DNA of 64,000 bases from Nitrincola tibetensis (GCF_003284585.1 NZ_QKRX01000002.1:124001-188000); one strand, 5' to 3'; numbered from the stretch's first letter, positions 1 through 9,165 are shown. Numbers and translations are program-made. The notes: a model not told the origin generated them from the sequence alone.

Positions 1-366
1 GTAGGTATAGTCATTCATGCACCTCATATAGGAAGTGTATTGTTTAAGCTGGCCAATAAACGATTTAGTCGAGTCACACAATTTTTTGATGACTTAGATG
101 GGCAGTTGTATGCTAATGCAATCGAAATGTTTTGGCATGAGCTTCAAAGAGTTCAAGACTTTGCTAAAAACATGAGAGGTAAAGAGTTAGCTGCTTTTAT
201 GGACGAAGTGACCAGGCAGAGAGAAGGTTTTTTAACATTTAGTGAAACAGCGGTTCTTTTAACCAGCGAATCACTTGAAACAGTTTTAGAAATGCTTTTT
301 CAGCAGTATGTAGGGCGAAGTTTTAATACTAAAGAGCATCGTGAAACCTTGAGAGTTTTGATTTAG
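1..366 (+). CDS. DUF3037-like protein, 5' end outside window
   Basis: The reading frame is open from the first base, so the start lies upstream; about 121 residues are visible, ending at TAG 364-366. The visible part begins with a beta-strand-like VGIVIHAPHIG stretch followed by RVTQFFDDLDGQLY and ends with YVGRSFNTKEHRETLRVLI. This order (a GIV/VGVV strand, a charged helical middle, a final TKEYRET-like segment) matches my recollection of DUF3037 proteins, which often sit next to HipA-like kinases. The function of that family is not known to me. No neighbour upstream can be seen. A 186-bp spacer without visible signals separates it from the next gene. Confidence 0.55.
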   Translation, partial: VGIVIHAPHIGSVLFKLANKRFSRVTQFFDDLDGQLYANAIEMFWHELQRVQDFAKNMRGKELAAFMDEVTRQREGFLTFSETAVLLTSESLETVLEMLFQQYVGRSFNTKEHRETLRVLI

Positions 367-552
367 TGCATTGATAATAAAGTCAATATGTTGCCCCTAA
401 TCTAGAAAAAGTGCTGTTGAATTTGTAAGAGCGGCAGTTTTAGTAAAAAATTATGAAACTAGTTTGCATCCTTGCCGAGAATGCCGATTGAGCGAGTGAC
501 AGTGATAGACTTTAGTAATACTAATTTTTTCAACGAAGGAAACTAAATCTAA

Positions 553-972
553 ATGGCAGATGCAGAGATACGCTGGATGCAGCGCTTTGATAATTTTAAG
601 AGAGCTCACTTACAGTTTAAAAATGCGCTGCAATTGATGCGAGAACGATCTCTCAGTGATTTGGAGAAGCAGGGGTTGATACAAGCCTTTGAGTTTACAT
701 ATGAGCTGGCATGGAATCTTCTGCGTGACTATATAGTATGGCAAGGTGATGCGAATCTTGCTGGTTCAAGAGATACCTTTAGAGAAGCATTTAAACGTGA
801 TCTTATTAAAGATGGCCATGCTTGGATGGCTATGCTGCAGGATAGAAATCGTACGGTTCATACGTATAACGAATCCACAGCGAATGAGATAATTTCACAG
901 ATTGAGCTAATCTATGCCGGACTCTTTAGTGAGCTAGAGCTTACTTTTAATCGTTTAAATATTTCTGATTGA
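553..972 (+). CDS. Nucleotidyltransferase substrate-binding / HEPN-like protein (HI0074 family)
   Basis: A 139-residue all-alpha protein with the family core FEFTYELAWNLLRDY, then SRDTFREAFKRDLI and the RNRTVHTY motif, a HEPN-type R-x4-H signature. HI0074-type proteins pair with a minimal nucleotidyltransferase encoded next door. In related HepT/MntA systems the HEPN partner is an RNase toxin that the nucleotidyltransferase silences by AMPylation. Here the partner follows 10 bp downstream, so the two are surely co-transcribed. Whether this pair is a working toxin-antitoxin system or a housekeeping complex cannot be told from sequence. A GAAGGAAAC ribosome binding site precedes the ATG. Confidence 0.8.
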   Translation: MADAEIRWMQRFDNFKRAHLQFKNALQLMRERSLSDLEKQGLIQAFEFTYELAWNLLRDYIVWQGDANLAGSRDTFREAFKRDLIKDGHAWMAMLQDRNRTVHTYNESTANEIISQIELIYAGLFSELELTFNRLNISD

Positions 973-982
973 AGGTAGATAG

Positions 983-1288
983 ATGCATTTTGGACTCAAC
1001 CAAGCTGATATTGATAAGCTATGCCATGTTTTTAGCAAGTATCCAAGCATAGATAAAGTGATTGTTTATGGCTCGCGAGCTAAGGGTACCTTCCGCGATA
1101 ACTCAGATATTGATTTAACAATAGTCGGTGATTTGGACTGGCTTACCTTTAATGAGTTAGAAACTGAACTGGATGATTTACTACTTCCTTATACTCTTGA
1201 TCTTTCTCTCTACGAGCAAATAGAGAATAAGGACTTGCTATACCATATCGATCACGTTGGACAAATATTTTTTGATCGGCAGGTATGA
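983..1288 (+). CDS. Minimal nucleotidyltransferase (HI0073 / MntA type)
   Basis: A 101-residue MNT-domain protein. The signature GSRAKG is at residues 30-35 and SDIDL at 41-45, giving the two metal-binding aspartates D42 and D44 of the polymerase-beta fold. It lies 10 bp after the HI0074-like gene with GAAGGTAG before its ATG, the usual operon for this pair. By family knowledge it would transfer a nucleotide, probably AMP in the MntA/HepT case, onto its partner or another substrate. The order here (HEPN-like gene first, MNT second) matches many toxin-antitoxin modules. The target is unknown. Confidence 0.82.
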   Translation: MHFGLNQADIDKLCHVFSKYPSIDKVIVYGSRAKGTFRDNSDIDLTIVGDLDWLTFNELETELDDLLLPYTLDLSLYEQIENKDLLYHIDHVGQIFFDRQV

Positions 1289-1370
1289 TTCGTATGCTAT
1301 GAAATTGACAACACGGGCAGCTCTGCTAATTTAAGTTCATAACTTGGCGATGAAGTGCATTGGAGGCTGT

Positions 1371-2816
1371 ATGAAAGCGTTTCAATTAAGTGGGTGGAAT
1401 ATAAAAAAAATTCTACGATGTTCACTTTCGGTTGCGATTTTAATGTCTTTTAGCTCGGTGTCGGCGTACGCAACTGTGGCAGAGCCTGATACCAGTTTGG
1501 CGGGGGCGGGTTGGGTAAGGATTGAGTATGTTTCTCCAACCTTTGGTGATGGGCAGCCAAATAACCAAAATAACAATGTGTATTCAGCCAAGGTGAACCC
1601 AGACAACTCTTTTTCGGTGCTGGGCACTACGTCTGTGCGAACGCAGCAGTGCAGTTCGCCTGATTGGTGTTGGACGGTAGAGCAGGTTGTTGCCAGTATT
1701 GCCAATATTCGCGAGAACGGGACGTTGAATAATGTCGTGACAACGGATGCACAGTTTATTGTTCATGGGGCCTTCACACCGTATGGTAATAAGGTGTTGT
1801 TACTCGCGAATACCGTTCCTGGGGTGACAGGCACGATTAAGCGCTACAATCTTGATGGAACGATTGATACTGGGTTTGCTGACCAAGGGGTGTTTAGAGA
1901 CCCTAATAGTCTTTTATCCACGTTTTATCCAGGCCTCTGGCAAGACAGTGAAGGGCGGATTTTGGTTGCCTCTTTTCCGAATGGATTAGCCCGACTGTTG
2001 CCCAGTGGCGTGTTAGATAGCACGTTTGGTAGTGATGGGGCGACAGGTTCAGTGGGAGGGAATATTTCGTCTGTGGTTGAAGCCAAAGATGGTGCGTACT
2101 ACGTGATGATATCAGGTAATACTTCACCGGGTGCTCGTTTACATCGCTATACGGAAGCTGGCATGCTGGATACTGAATTTGGCACTGAAGGTGAGTTGGC
2201 CTTGCCTACGAATACTTCAGCCGCTCAGATGTTGGCAATGCCGGATGGTGGGGTGTTGCTGCTAACAGGCTCTTTACAGACAAATCAGTCGTATAACGCA
2301 AGGCTTACCCACTTTAATAGTCAAGGCGATATTGTGGCACAGACTGAGCCATTATCGGAGCCTTCCGTTCGTTACAGCAATTTTTTAGGGTTGGAGAGAG
2401 GCGCTTCGCTAACGCGTATGCCTGATGGAAAAATTTTATTAAGCATTAATCGTCAAGGGGCTGTTCCTGTAACTTGGAGCATTGCGTCCATGCGTCTTTT
2501 CGGTTTATTTAATCCTGATCTAACACCGGATATAGGGTTTGATGGGGATAATGGTTTATACCTTGCTGAAGAGGAAGGAAAAACCATCTGGGCTTTTGAT
2601 AATACACTTCCATTAAAAGTAACCCAGACTGTTGATCCAAAGCGACGAATTGTTTTGGTGGGAGCTAGCATTAATGAAACGGGTCATAACAAATGGACGG
2701 TTGCGCGTTTGATGGGTGATTTTAATGGCATGACTCCGCCACCACCGCCACCCAATCAGTCAACACGTCAACGTGGAACGGGAATGCCCGCTTGGTTGTT
2801 TTTGAAACAGGATTAA
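1371..2816 (+). CDS. Secreted delta-60 repeat (beta-propeller-like) protein with C-terminal PxWL tag
   Basis: A 481-residue secreted protein. I chose ATG 1371 because GGAGG lies at 1362-1366 and it places a signal peptide right at the start (basic MKAFQLSGWNIKK, hydrophobic core, cleavage near VSAYA); in-frame TTG 1344 and ATG 1350 are less likely. The body contains delta-60 repeats such as LDGTIDTGFADQG, SGVLDSTFGSDG and AGMLDTEFGTEG, typical of DUF5122 propeller-like secreted proteins with no known enzymatic role. After a six-proline linker the protein ends with RQRGTGMPAWLFLKQD, the tag shared with five other proteins in this window. It stands alone with no terminator obvious downstream. 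Confidence 0.82.
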   Translation: MKAFQLSGWNIKKILRCSLSVAILMSFSSVSAYATVAEPDTSLAGAGWVRIEYVSPTFGDGQPNNQNNNVYSAKVNPDNSFSVLGTTSVRTQQCSSPDWCWTVEQVVASIANIRENGTLNNVVTTDAQFIVHGAFTPYGNKVLLLANTVPGVTGTIKRYNLDGTIDTGFADQGVFRDPNSLLSTFYPGLWQDSEGRILVASFPNGLARLLPSGVLDSTFGSDGATGSVGGNISSVVEAKDGAYYVMISGNTSPGARLHRYTEAGMLDTEFGTEGELALPTNTSAAQMLAMPDGGVLLLTGSLQTNQSYNARLTHFNSQGDIVAQTEPLSEPSVRYSNFLGLERGASLTRMPDGKILLSINRQGAVPVTWSIASMRLFGLFNPDLTPDIGFDGDNGLYLAEEEGKTIWAFDNTLPLKVTQTVDPKRRIVLVGASINETGHNKWTVARLMGDFNGMTPPPPPPNQSTRQRGTGMPAWLFLKQD

Positions 2817-2856
2817 AGCGCTTTAGTGTTTGAACATAATGCCTTGTTTGTCATTT

Positions 2857-4251
2857 TCAAATACTGATTTCGGTATTGGGTAGCTTGGTTTGTAAGGCCT
2901 TTTTCAAAGCGCTTTTAGCCGCTAACTCACCGTGAACGAGGTGAATTCGTTTAGGTGGAAAGCGCATGCGCGTGACAAATTGAACCAGTTCAGCTTGGTC
3001 GGCATGCGCCGAGTAGCCCGAAAGGGTTTCCACCTTGGCGCGAATGTCGATCCGGTCGTCATCTAGAATGACATAGCCGTCACCTCTTGGACCATAGGTT
3101 TGTATGATGCGTCCGGGTGTGCCTTGGGCTTGATACCCGACAAAGACCACCGCGTGACGTGGATCGGGCAGCAGGTGTTTCAAGTAGTTCACTATACGGC
3201 CTGCGGTGCACATACCGCTGCCTGCAATCACAATGGCGGGGCGTCCTGATTGCGCTAAATGGTGCACCATACGAAGATGTTCGTCATGACCTTGAACAGT
3301 AATAAGTTGTTCAAATGCGAGGGGATTGCGTCCTTGACGCAGGGTTGCGTGTGCTTCGGTATCCCACCACCTATTAAGCTTTTTATATATTTCGGTAAAG
3401 TTGCTGGCCAGAGGGGAATCGACGATAACGGGCAGTGCTGTCCAGGGTAAGTCTGCTCGAATGACGCGATCTTTTTCAAGATGAATAATGGATTCTAATT
3501 CGTACAAGAGTTCTTGCGTGCGTCCAATACTAAACGCAGGAATCATGACTGTGCCTTTGTTTTGCAAGGCTTGGTGCACGACTTGCTGCAGTGCCCGGCG
3601 TCGATGCCGACGGTGTTGATGCAGGCGATCGCCGTAGGTGCTTTCTAGCACCACGACATCGGCTCGCCAAGGTGAGCGAGGGGCGGGTAATAAGGGTGTG
3701 TAGGAGGCACCGAGATCGCCGGAAAAAACGACAATTTGTTTTTGTTTAGACGGAAGTTGAGTGATTTCAATTTCAAAATAGCAAGAACCTAAAATATGTC
3801 CAGCACGCTGTAGGCGCAAGCGAACACGATGAGTGTCAGTTTCATACAGCGAAAACCACGTTTTATAGGCCAACGGCTTGACCTGTTGCATGACCTGTTT
3901 AATAAAGGCACCACGATCACGTGTATTGCGGCTGATGCTGAGTGTAAAAGAGTCCTCTAGCACTAAAGGCAGCATTTCAGCGGAGGGGGGCGAACATAAA
4001 ATAGGCCCTGTAAAACCTGCCGCTAATAGCCAGGGAAGTCGGCCAACATGGTCGGCATGTACGTGTGTGATCAATAAGGCACGTAGAGTGGAGATGTCGA
4101 AGTTTATGGTGTGAGGGTTGGGGTTGTCGGCGGCTTCTTCAGAGCCTTGAAAAAGACCACAATCGATCAGTAGGCTGTGTTCAGGGTGAGTAAAGAGCTG
4201 ATGACAGGAGCCTGTGACGCCTTGGCCTGAACCATGGTGAATAATGTGCAT
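2857..4251 (-). CDS. MBL-fold beta-CASP RNA-processing nuclease family protein
   Basis: A 464-residue metallo-beta-lactamase-fold protein of the CPSF/Ysh1-like beta-CASP group. The zinc motif H63-x-H65-x-D67-H68 lies in THVHADH. It is followed by SGDLG, ESTYGDR (motif 4 aspartate region), the beta-CASP segments PAFSIGRTQELLYEL and GSGMCTAGR, then SGYSAHADQ and a final HGE. Family members are RNA exo/endonucleases acting in the cytoplasm; there is no signal peptide. The start at 4251 has AAAGGA upstream on the minus strand. The substrate cannot be inferred. It is convergent with the preceding tagged gene and 3' of a bidirectional terminator. Confidence 0.88.
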   Translation of the reverse strand: MHIIHHGSGQGVTGSCHQLFTHPEHSLLIDCGLFQGSEEAADNPNPHTINFDISTLRALLITHVHADHVGRLPWLLAAGFTGPILCSPPSAEMLPLVLEDSFTLSISRNTRDRGAFIKQVMQQVKPLAYKTWFSLYETDTHRVRLRLQRAGHILGSCYFEIEITQLPSKQKQIVVFSGDLGASYTPLLPAPRSPWRADVVVLESTYGDRLHQHRRHRRRALQQVVHQALQNKGTVMIPAFSIGRTQELLYELESIIHLEKDRVIRADLPWTALPVIVDSPLASNFTEIYKKLNRWWDTEAHATLRQGRNPLAFEQLITVQGHDEHLRMVHHLAQSGRPAIVIAGSGMCTAGRIVNYLKHLLPDPRHAVVFVGYQAQGTPGRIIQTYGPRGDGYVILDDDRIDIRAKVETLSGYSAHADQAELVQFVTRMRFPPKRIHLVHGELAAKSALKKALQTKLPNTEISI

Positions 4252-4370
4252 GCGATAAGTCCTTTTCGCGGTGGTGTCGAGTATCGTAAAATTATAACAT
4301 AGCTTTTGAAGAGAGCGACGCTATAGATTTTGCCAGCACTGTGCAAATGTGATTTTAATAGGGAAAAAAC

Positions 4371-4404
4371 AAAAAAGGCGAGGTTTTAAACCCTCGCCTT
4401 TTTT
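4371..4404 (-). terminator. Intrinsic terminator, bidirectional
   Basis: A GGCGAGG / CCTCGCC stem with a short AT loop is flanked by A6 on one side and T6 on the other. It directly follows the minus-strand gene ending at 4422 and so ends that transcript. Confidence 0.85.
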
Positions 4405-4421
4405 ATTAGCTAAAGAATAGC

Positions 4422-4799
4422 TTATGGCAATAATTGAACGCGTTTTGCAACACACCAGCCATTGTGAGTCTGTTCATCAGTAAAGGTGATGCGCACGCGT
4501 TTGTTTAAGGCGAATGCCATTTGCACAAGGCTGAACATTTCGTATGCCTTGTTCTCGTCATTAAATTGTGCATCACAATCAAAGGTTATCCAGTTATCAG
4601 CACAGCCGGGTAAAACCGATTTTGGATTGTGTGCAGGGAAATGCGCAACACAAGCGCCGTATAGATCGTTGTCAAACATAATACGGTCGACAGGCGCGGT
4701 GATTGTGCCAGTCGCCGCCATAGCTGAATTAAAAGCGATTGCGGCAGTGGTGGCGATGGCAAAAGCGCTCAGCTTTTTAAAGAGTGATAAGTGTTTCAT
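4422..4799 (-). CDS. Small secreted protein of unknown function, paralogue 1
   Basis: A 125-residue protein with a clear signal peptide (MKHLSLFKKLSAFAIATTAAIAF, cleavage after AMA) and a 97-residue mature part with four cysteines (YGACVAHF, PGCADNW, FDCDAQF, NGWCVAK), which could form two disulfides in the periplasm or outside the cell. I do not recognise a family. A second copy at 9207-9584 has a mature region differing at one residue only (N here, E there in the AL-x-KRVR segment), while signal peptides and silent positions differ widely. It diverges from the tagged kelch gene at 5048, as the other copy diverges from the tagged gene at 9758. AGGGG precedes the ATG. Confidence 0.8.
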   Translation of the reverse strand: MKHLSLFKKLSAFAIATTAAIAFNSAMAATGTITAPVDRIMFDNDLYGACVAHFPAHNPKSVLPGCADNWITFDCDAQFNDENKAYEMFSLVQMAFALNKRVRITFTDEQTHNGWCVAKRVQLLP

Positions 4800-5047
4800 A
4801 ACAAGTGCCCCTGTTAAATGTTGTGATTTAAGTCTAAGTGAGTTTTAAGTATTTACAAATTTCAGTAAGGCGAAGATCGCGTATTTTCGACGAACTTAAA
4901 TGGTTTTTAGATTTTGCCCAAAATTTTCATTATTTTATTGATCCTGATCAATAGTTGAATCCTACCTCAAATTAAATCCCTCTATGCTTAATAACATAAA
5001 GGCGTATTACGTGAGTACTATGCTTTAATTCTCATGAGGGCAAGGTT

Positions 5048-7468
5048 ATGAAGAGTTTAAAGGGTATTCTTTGTTTGGCCGCCATCGTTGGTTTTTTTCC
5101 TGCGTTTGGTGAGGCCACCTTTAGAAATGACACCCAGACACAGTTTATCGAGGGTGCTCCCATGCAAGTTGCACGGATGGGGCATCATATTGTTCAACAA
5201 CCTACGGGAGAGGTTAAAGTATTTGGAGGGCATGGTAGTGGGTTTAGGTCTTTAGATACTGCAGAATCCATATCATTTGAGTCAAATGAATTTTCTTTAC
5301 AGTCGATGCTGTATAAGCATGATGATCCAGCATTTGCGAGGTTGGCAAATGGCAACTATCTGATGATGGGGGGTAGCCGGGACTGGGGTATTCCAAGTTA
5401 CAGTCATGCTCAAATTTACAATCCGTTTACAGATACATACACACCAGCTGGATCAATGGTTCGCTTTAGGGCAGGGGCAGGAAGCACTTTGTTGAACAAT
5501 GGCCAAGTATTGGTCGTAGGGGCTTGGTGGACACATAATACTGCCCATACCTATGGTGAGATTTACAATCCTGAGACTAACGCTTTTTCGGAGACAAATG
5601 CATTTTCCGTAAGACGTTCGCATCCAATTGTATTGCCGTTGGTTGACGGTCGCGGTGTTATTTTTGGTGGAATTACTGAGTCAGGGCAGCAGGTAGATAT
5701 GCCCGTTGAAATTTATGATCCGGTAAGTGGCTTAAATTCTGTGTACCAACAGTTCATGTTCCCTGATGAGCCAGGCTGGAATGTGATGCAAGATAAACGT
5801 TTACATGCCAACCAAAAGTTGACCGATACGGAGTATCTGTTTTATGCGTGGAAACGCGAAGGCAGTGTCTATCATTATCGGCTGTTCACTTTCGATACCG
5901 AAACTTTAGCATTTGAATGGATTTCAACAGAAGTTGAGTTGCCTTCTTCAGCTGCGATGTCGTTTAGCTCCCAGCCCGTGTTGAGTCAAAATAAGCAGGC
6001 GGCGCATGTGTTAGTAACGTTGACTGAAGGCGACAATGCCGGCTCTGTTGCTTTGTTAAGTGTCGATTTGCATTCAGGACATGTGTACTTATCAGAGAGT
6101 AGCATTGCGCTTGGCTATTCTTTAGGTGGAGTCGGTGTGTTGGGCTTGCAGGATAATAGGATTTTTGTAACGGGCGGAACGCTCGATGGCTCTAACTTCA
6201 ATCCGGTCAATAAAACATTTTTTATTGAGCCTATGTCGATAGAGGCTGATCTTGATGGTGTGATCAGAAATGATGCTCAAACTCAGTTCCTAGAGGGAGT
6301 GCCTATGCAGGTTGCACGAATGGGGCACAATATCGTTCAGACTCCTTCTGGAGCAGTGAAAGTATTTGGTGGACATGGCAGTGGCTTTAGAGCATTGAAT
6401 ACAGCAGAGTCATTTTCGCTAGGAGGCAACGAGTTTTCATTGCAAAGCATGCTTCACAAACATGATGAGCCAGCTTTCGCTAAGTTGGCGAATGGCAACT
6501 ATTTACTGATGGGTGGAAGCAGTGATTTGGGTGCTCCTAACTTCAGTCATACTCAAATATACAATCCGATAACCGACACTTATAGTGTTGGAGGCTCCAT
6601 GGTTCGTTTTAGGGCTGGGGCTGGAAGTGCTTTGCTGAATAATGGTCAGGTTCTAGTCGTAGGGGCTTGGTGGACTCATAACACTGCGCATACTTATGGT
6701 GAAATCTACAATCCTGATACGAATACATTTTCAGAAACAAATGCGTTTTCTGTAAGGCGTTCGCATCCGATTGTGCTGCCATTGGTTGATGGTCGGGCTG
6801 TTATTTTTGGTGGTATTACAGAGTCAGGGCAGCATGTGGATATGCCTGTTGAAATTTATGATCCAGTGAGTGGATTAAACTCGGTATATCAACAGTTAAT
6901 GTTCCCAAGTGAGCCTGGCTGGAATGTGATGCAAGATAAACGTTTGCATGAAACACAAAAAGTTACTGACACTAAATACGTATTTCATGCTTGGAAGCGC
7001 GAAGGTGGTGTTTACTACTACCGGCTGTTCACATTTGATACTGCAACCTTAGCATTTGAGTGGGTTCCTACAGAGGTGGAGTTGCCGAGTTCATCTGCCA
7101 TGTGGTTTGGTTCTCAGCCTGTATTGAGTCAAAATAAACAAGCAGCCCATGTGCTTGTGACCTTGAATGAAGGGGAGGATGCAGGTTCTGTTGCTTTATT
7201 AAGTGTTGGTTTGCGCTCGGGCCATGTGTACTTATCAGAAAATCGTTTTAGACACGGTTTTATAGTCAGTGGTACTGGTGTATTGGGTTTGCAGGATGGG
7301 CGGATCTTAGTAACAGGGGGGAGTGCAGATGGATCAAACTTTAATCCAGTTAACAAAACCTTCTGGATTGAGCCTATGTTGTTTACTTCAGACCCAGAGG
7401 AGCCAGAAGAGCCCCATAAATCAAAACGTCGTTCTAAACCTATCTGGTTGTACATCATCAATAATTAA
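5048..7468 (+). CDS. Secreted kelch-like protein, internally duplicated, with C-terminal PxWL tag
   Basis: An 806-residue protein with a signal peptide (MKSLKGILCLAAIVGFF, cleavage near GEA) and GAGGG seven bases before ATG 5048. Kelch-like blades are recognised by repeated VxVFGGHGSG, LLNNGQVLVVGAWW, GRGVIFGG and NRIFVTGG motifs. The body is a tandem duplication: residues 26-406 and 407-about 785 align end to end with a period of 381 residues and strong identity, each copy probably making one propeller. No enzymatic residues are evident; kelch propellers usually bind protein or sugar. An acidic-proline linker (DPEEPEEPH) leads to the tag KRRSKPIWLYIINN, the most divergent of the six (serine and lysine replace the glycine and leucine). 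Confidence 0.82.
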   Translation: MKSLKGILCLAAIVGFFPAFGEATFRNDTQTQFIEGAPMQVARMGHHIVQQPTGEVKVFGGHGSGFRSLDTAESISFESNEFSLQSMLYKHDDPAFARLANGNYLMMGGSRDWGIPSYSHAQIYNPFTDTYTPAGSMVRFRAGAGSTLLNNGQVLVVGAWWTHNTAHTYGEIYNPETNAFSETNAFSVRRSHPIVLPLVDGRGVIFGGITESGQQVDMPVEIYDPVSGLNSVYQQFMFPDEPGWNVMQDKRLHANQKLTDTEYLFYAWKREGSVYHYRLFTFDTETLAFEWISTEVELPSSAAMSFSSQPVLSQNKQAAHVLVTLTEGDNAGSVALLSVDLHSGHVYLSESSIALGYSLGGVGVLGLQDNRIFVTGGTLDGSNFNPVNKTFFIEPMSIEADLDGVIRNDAQTQFLEGVPMQVARMGHNIVQTPSGAVKVFGGHGSGFRALNTAESFSLGGNEFSLQSMLHKHDEPAFAKLANGNYLLMGGSSDLGAPNFSHTQIYNPITDTYSVGGSMVRFRAGAGSALLNNGQVLVVGAWWTHNTAHTYGEIYNPDTNTFSETNAFSVRRSHPIVLPLVDGRAVIFGGITESGQHVDMPVEIYDPVSGLNSVYQQLMFPSEPGWNVMQDKRLHETQKVTDTKYVFHAWKREGGVYYYRLFTFDTATLAFEWVPTEVELPSSSAMWFGSQPVLSQNKQAAHVLVTLNEGEDAGSVALLSVGLRSGHVYLSENRFRHGFIVSGTGVLGLQDGRILVTGGSADGSNFNPVNKTFWIEPMLFTSDPEEPEEPHKSKRRSKPIWLYIINN
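5123..7380 (+). repeat. In-gene tandem duplication, 1143-bp period
   Basis: Units 5123-6265 and 6266-about 7380 encode near-identical protein, beginning with RND-x-QTQF at residues 26 and 407. Many silent differences between the copies show that the duplication is not recent or that it persists under protein-level selection. Confidence 0.9.
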
Positions 7469-7482
7469 TGCGTCATTCTATG

Positions 7483-7520
7483 ATTCACTCTCGTCCAGTT
7501 GGGCGAGGGTGAATTTTTTT
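7483..7520 (+). terminator. Intrinsic terminator after kelch gene
   Basis: ATTCACTCTCG pairs with CGAGGGTGAAT (one G-U pair) around a ten-base loop and is followed by T7. It lies 15 bp after the stop of the gene ending at 7468. The 335-bp region 7469-7803 otherwise holds only a promoter candidate at 7624. Confidence 0.75.
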
Positions 7521-7623
7521 GTCAATCCTGATGTGCCGCTGAAACCTGAAGGCTGATTGTGCGGAAAGTTTTCTAAGATGTGGAAATCTGACTCTGACCC
7601 TAAAAGGCTATCAGTAAAATGAG

Positions 7624-7651
7624 TTGACACATTTTAAACAAGGACGATAAT
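7624..7651 (+). promoter_or_regulatory. Sigma-70 promoter candidate for the gene at 7804
   Basis: TTGACA at 7624-7629 and GATAAT at 7646-7651 are separated by 16 bp, about 150 bp upstream of the ATG at 7804. No operator is obvious. This is inferred from consensus match only. Confidence 0.45.
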
Positions 7652-7803
7652 CTTTTCATTTTTATGCATTTACTTATGTCGGTAAAGTACCCAAAGTTCG
7701 TTGGCGTCAGTGCGGGTAGCTCGATTGTGGTAAGCTTTTGTTAATGTATGACCGAAAACACGAGAATTCTGGGAATAAGCGCCATTGAAATTAGGATGAG
7801 ACT

Positions 7804-9156
7804 ATGAAAAATAAGATGATAAAGCCGCTTGTGATAGCTGTAGGATTGGCCTCTTCGGTTGGCTATGTGTTTGCCAATCAATTGATGAATGTCGACAGTC
7901 CGACCGACAACTTGCCAAATCTTACGTCTGTAGGAGGGGAGTTCGAGGGGGTTTCGTTTAATACTTGGTCAGAGCGTTTATCGGGACATTATGTTTCGCG
8001 TTGCCAGCAGGTGACGGATGTGCGCTATCAAGGGCGTCCAACCTATGAAAAAGTCTATGAGTTTTTTGAGCCATCTCGTGAGGATACCGAGATTGATTTA
8101 TCCGCTGTCTTTTATTATTACACGGATACCGATACGGCGTGCTCTGGTGAGCCGTTGGTCGCCTTAACCTTTGAGGGCGTGCGTGTTGAGCTCGATTCTG
8201 AGTTTATGCAGGTTCATCCCGAGTATGGAATTTTTATGCCCGTTAGTCGTGTAACGTATCATGTAAATAATAGTGGATCTTTTTCATCTGAGCCGACTCG
8301 CTTAGCTTCGGGTGACTATGTGGTCGGTGACTTTACGTTCAGCCAAGATCATGCTGAAGGGGGTGAGTTTAAAGCTCTGTTAAGCGCTGATACGATTTTA
8401 CACAGAACCTTTGCCGATGATGATGTGGAATTAGATATCAACGGATTCCCGGAATTAATGGACTTTTCCAATAGGTTTGATCAATTACTGAGGTATGGTT
8501 TCTTACAGCGCCCCTTTGGTGAAGACTTTGTTTCAATAGGCGAGTTTAGTGCCGATTTATCTTCATTAAACGGTGTCTTTGCCAGTGCGTGTGAGTTAGA
8601 TGACAATGTGCAGATGCAAAATATCTGGGGGCCTTTTGCGCGTGTTCGTGAGATAGTGACGCTCAATGCCGTAAGTGATAGTCAGGTGATAGGTACCTTA
8701 CAGAAGCATATTTATGACCATCATAATACCCTGTGTCTGGGAGAGCCAATACTGTCATTAGAACAGGAGGGGCTGGTGTTTGATGTGGTGTCTGAATCAT
8801 CCCGATTGGAGCCCGAGTTTGGGTTGGATTTAACGGCTTTACGTGTCGATATTTCTGGGCCTACTGCCACGGGTCATGAATGGGTCCCAGAGGGCGATTA
8901 TATCTTTAGAGATGATTTGGTGCTCTCTTATGAGATGATTGGAGGTTTTGAAACCAAAGCAATTATGAACACGGATGCCTTTGGATTAATTGCAGGTTTT
9001 GATGAAGAGTCCGGTCTTGATCCAGATGGGTATGTGAATGTTTTTGATACCTACTTTTATCGAGTCGCGCTAAGTGAAGACGATGGAGTCGACATGCCAA
9101 CCTCCAGAAGACGTGGAGGGTTGCCCGTCTGGTTACCTGCAATTATTCAGAAATGA
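7804..9156 (+). CDS. Secreted two-repeat protein of unknown function with C-terminal PxWL tag
   Basis: A 450-residue protein with a signal peptide (MKNKMIKPLVIAVGLASSVGYVFA) and AGGATGAG before ATG 7804. I recognise no family. Two diverged repeats of roughly 200 residues are visible. Each has a first cysteine (SRCQQVTDV; SACELDDNV), a second cysteine in a CSGEP/CLGEP motif followed by a strand (LVALTFEGV; ILSLEQEGL), an HPEYGI/EPEFGL element, and a SGDYVVGDF/EGDYIFRDD element. One disulfide per repeat is likely. It ends with RRRGGLPVWLPAIIQK, the shared tag, after an acidic linker. A bidirectional terminator follows directly. Confidence 0.78.
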   Translation: MKNKMIKPLVIAVGLASSVGYVFANQLMNVDSPTDNLPNLTSVGGEFEGVSFNTWSERLSGHYVSRCQQVTDVRYQGRPTYEKVYEFFEPSREDTEIDLSAVFYYYTDTDTACSGEPLVALTFEGVRVELDSEFMQVHPEYGIFMPVSRVTYHVNNSGSFSSEPTRLASGDYVVGDFTFSQDHAEGGEFKALLSADTILHRTFADDDVELDINGFPELMDFSNRFDQLLRYGFLQRPFGEDFVSIGEFSADLSSLNGVFASACELDDNVQMQNIWGPFARVREIVTLNAVSDSQVIGTLQKHIYDHHNTLCLGEPILSLEQEGLVFDVVSESSRLEPEFGLDLTALRVDISGPTATGHEWVPEGDYIFRDDLVLSYEMIGGFETKAIMNTDAFGLIAGFDEESGLDPDGYVNVFDTYFYRVALSEDDGVDMPTSRRRGGLPVWLPAIIQK

Positions 9157-9165
9157 TTTTCTTTT

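Noticed and set aside
5123-7380. Tandem repeat taken as an assembly artefact
   Set aside because: The two copies differ at many silent and some amino acid positions, so they are real diverged repeats.
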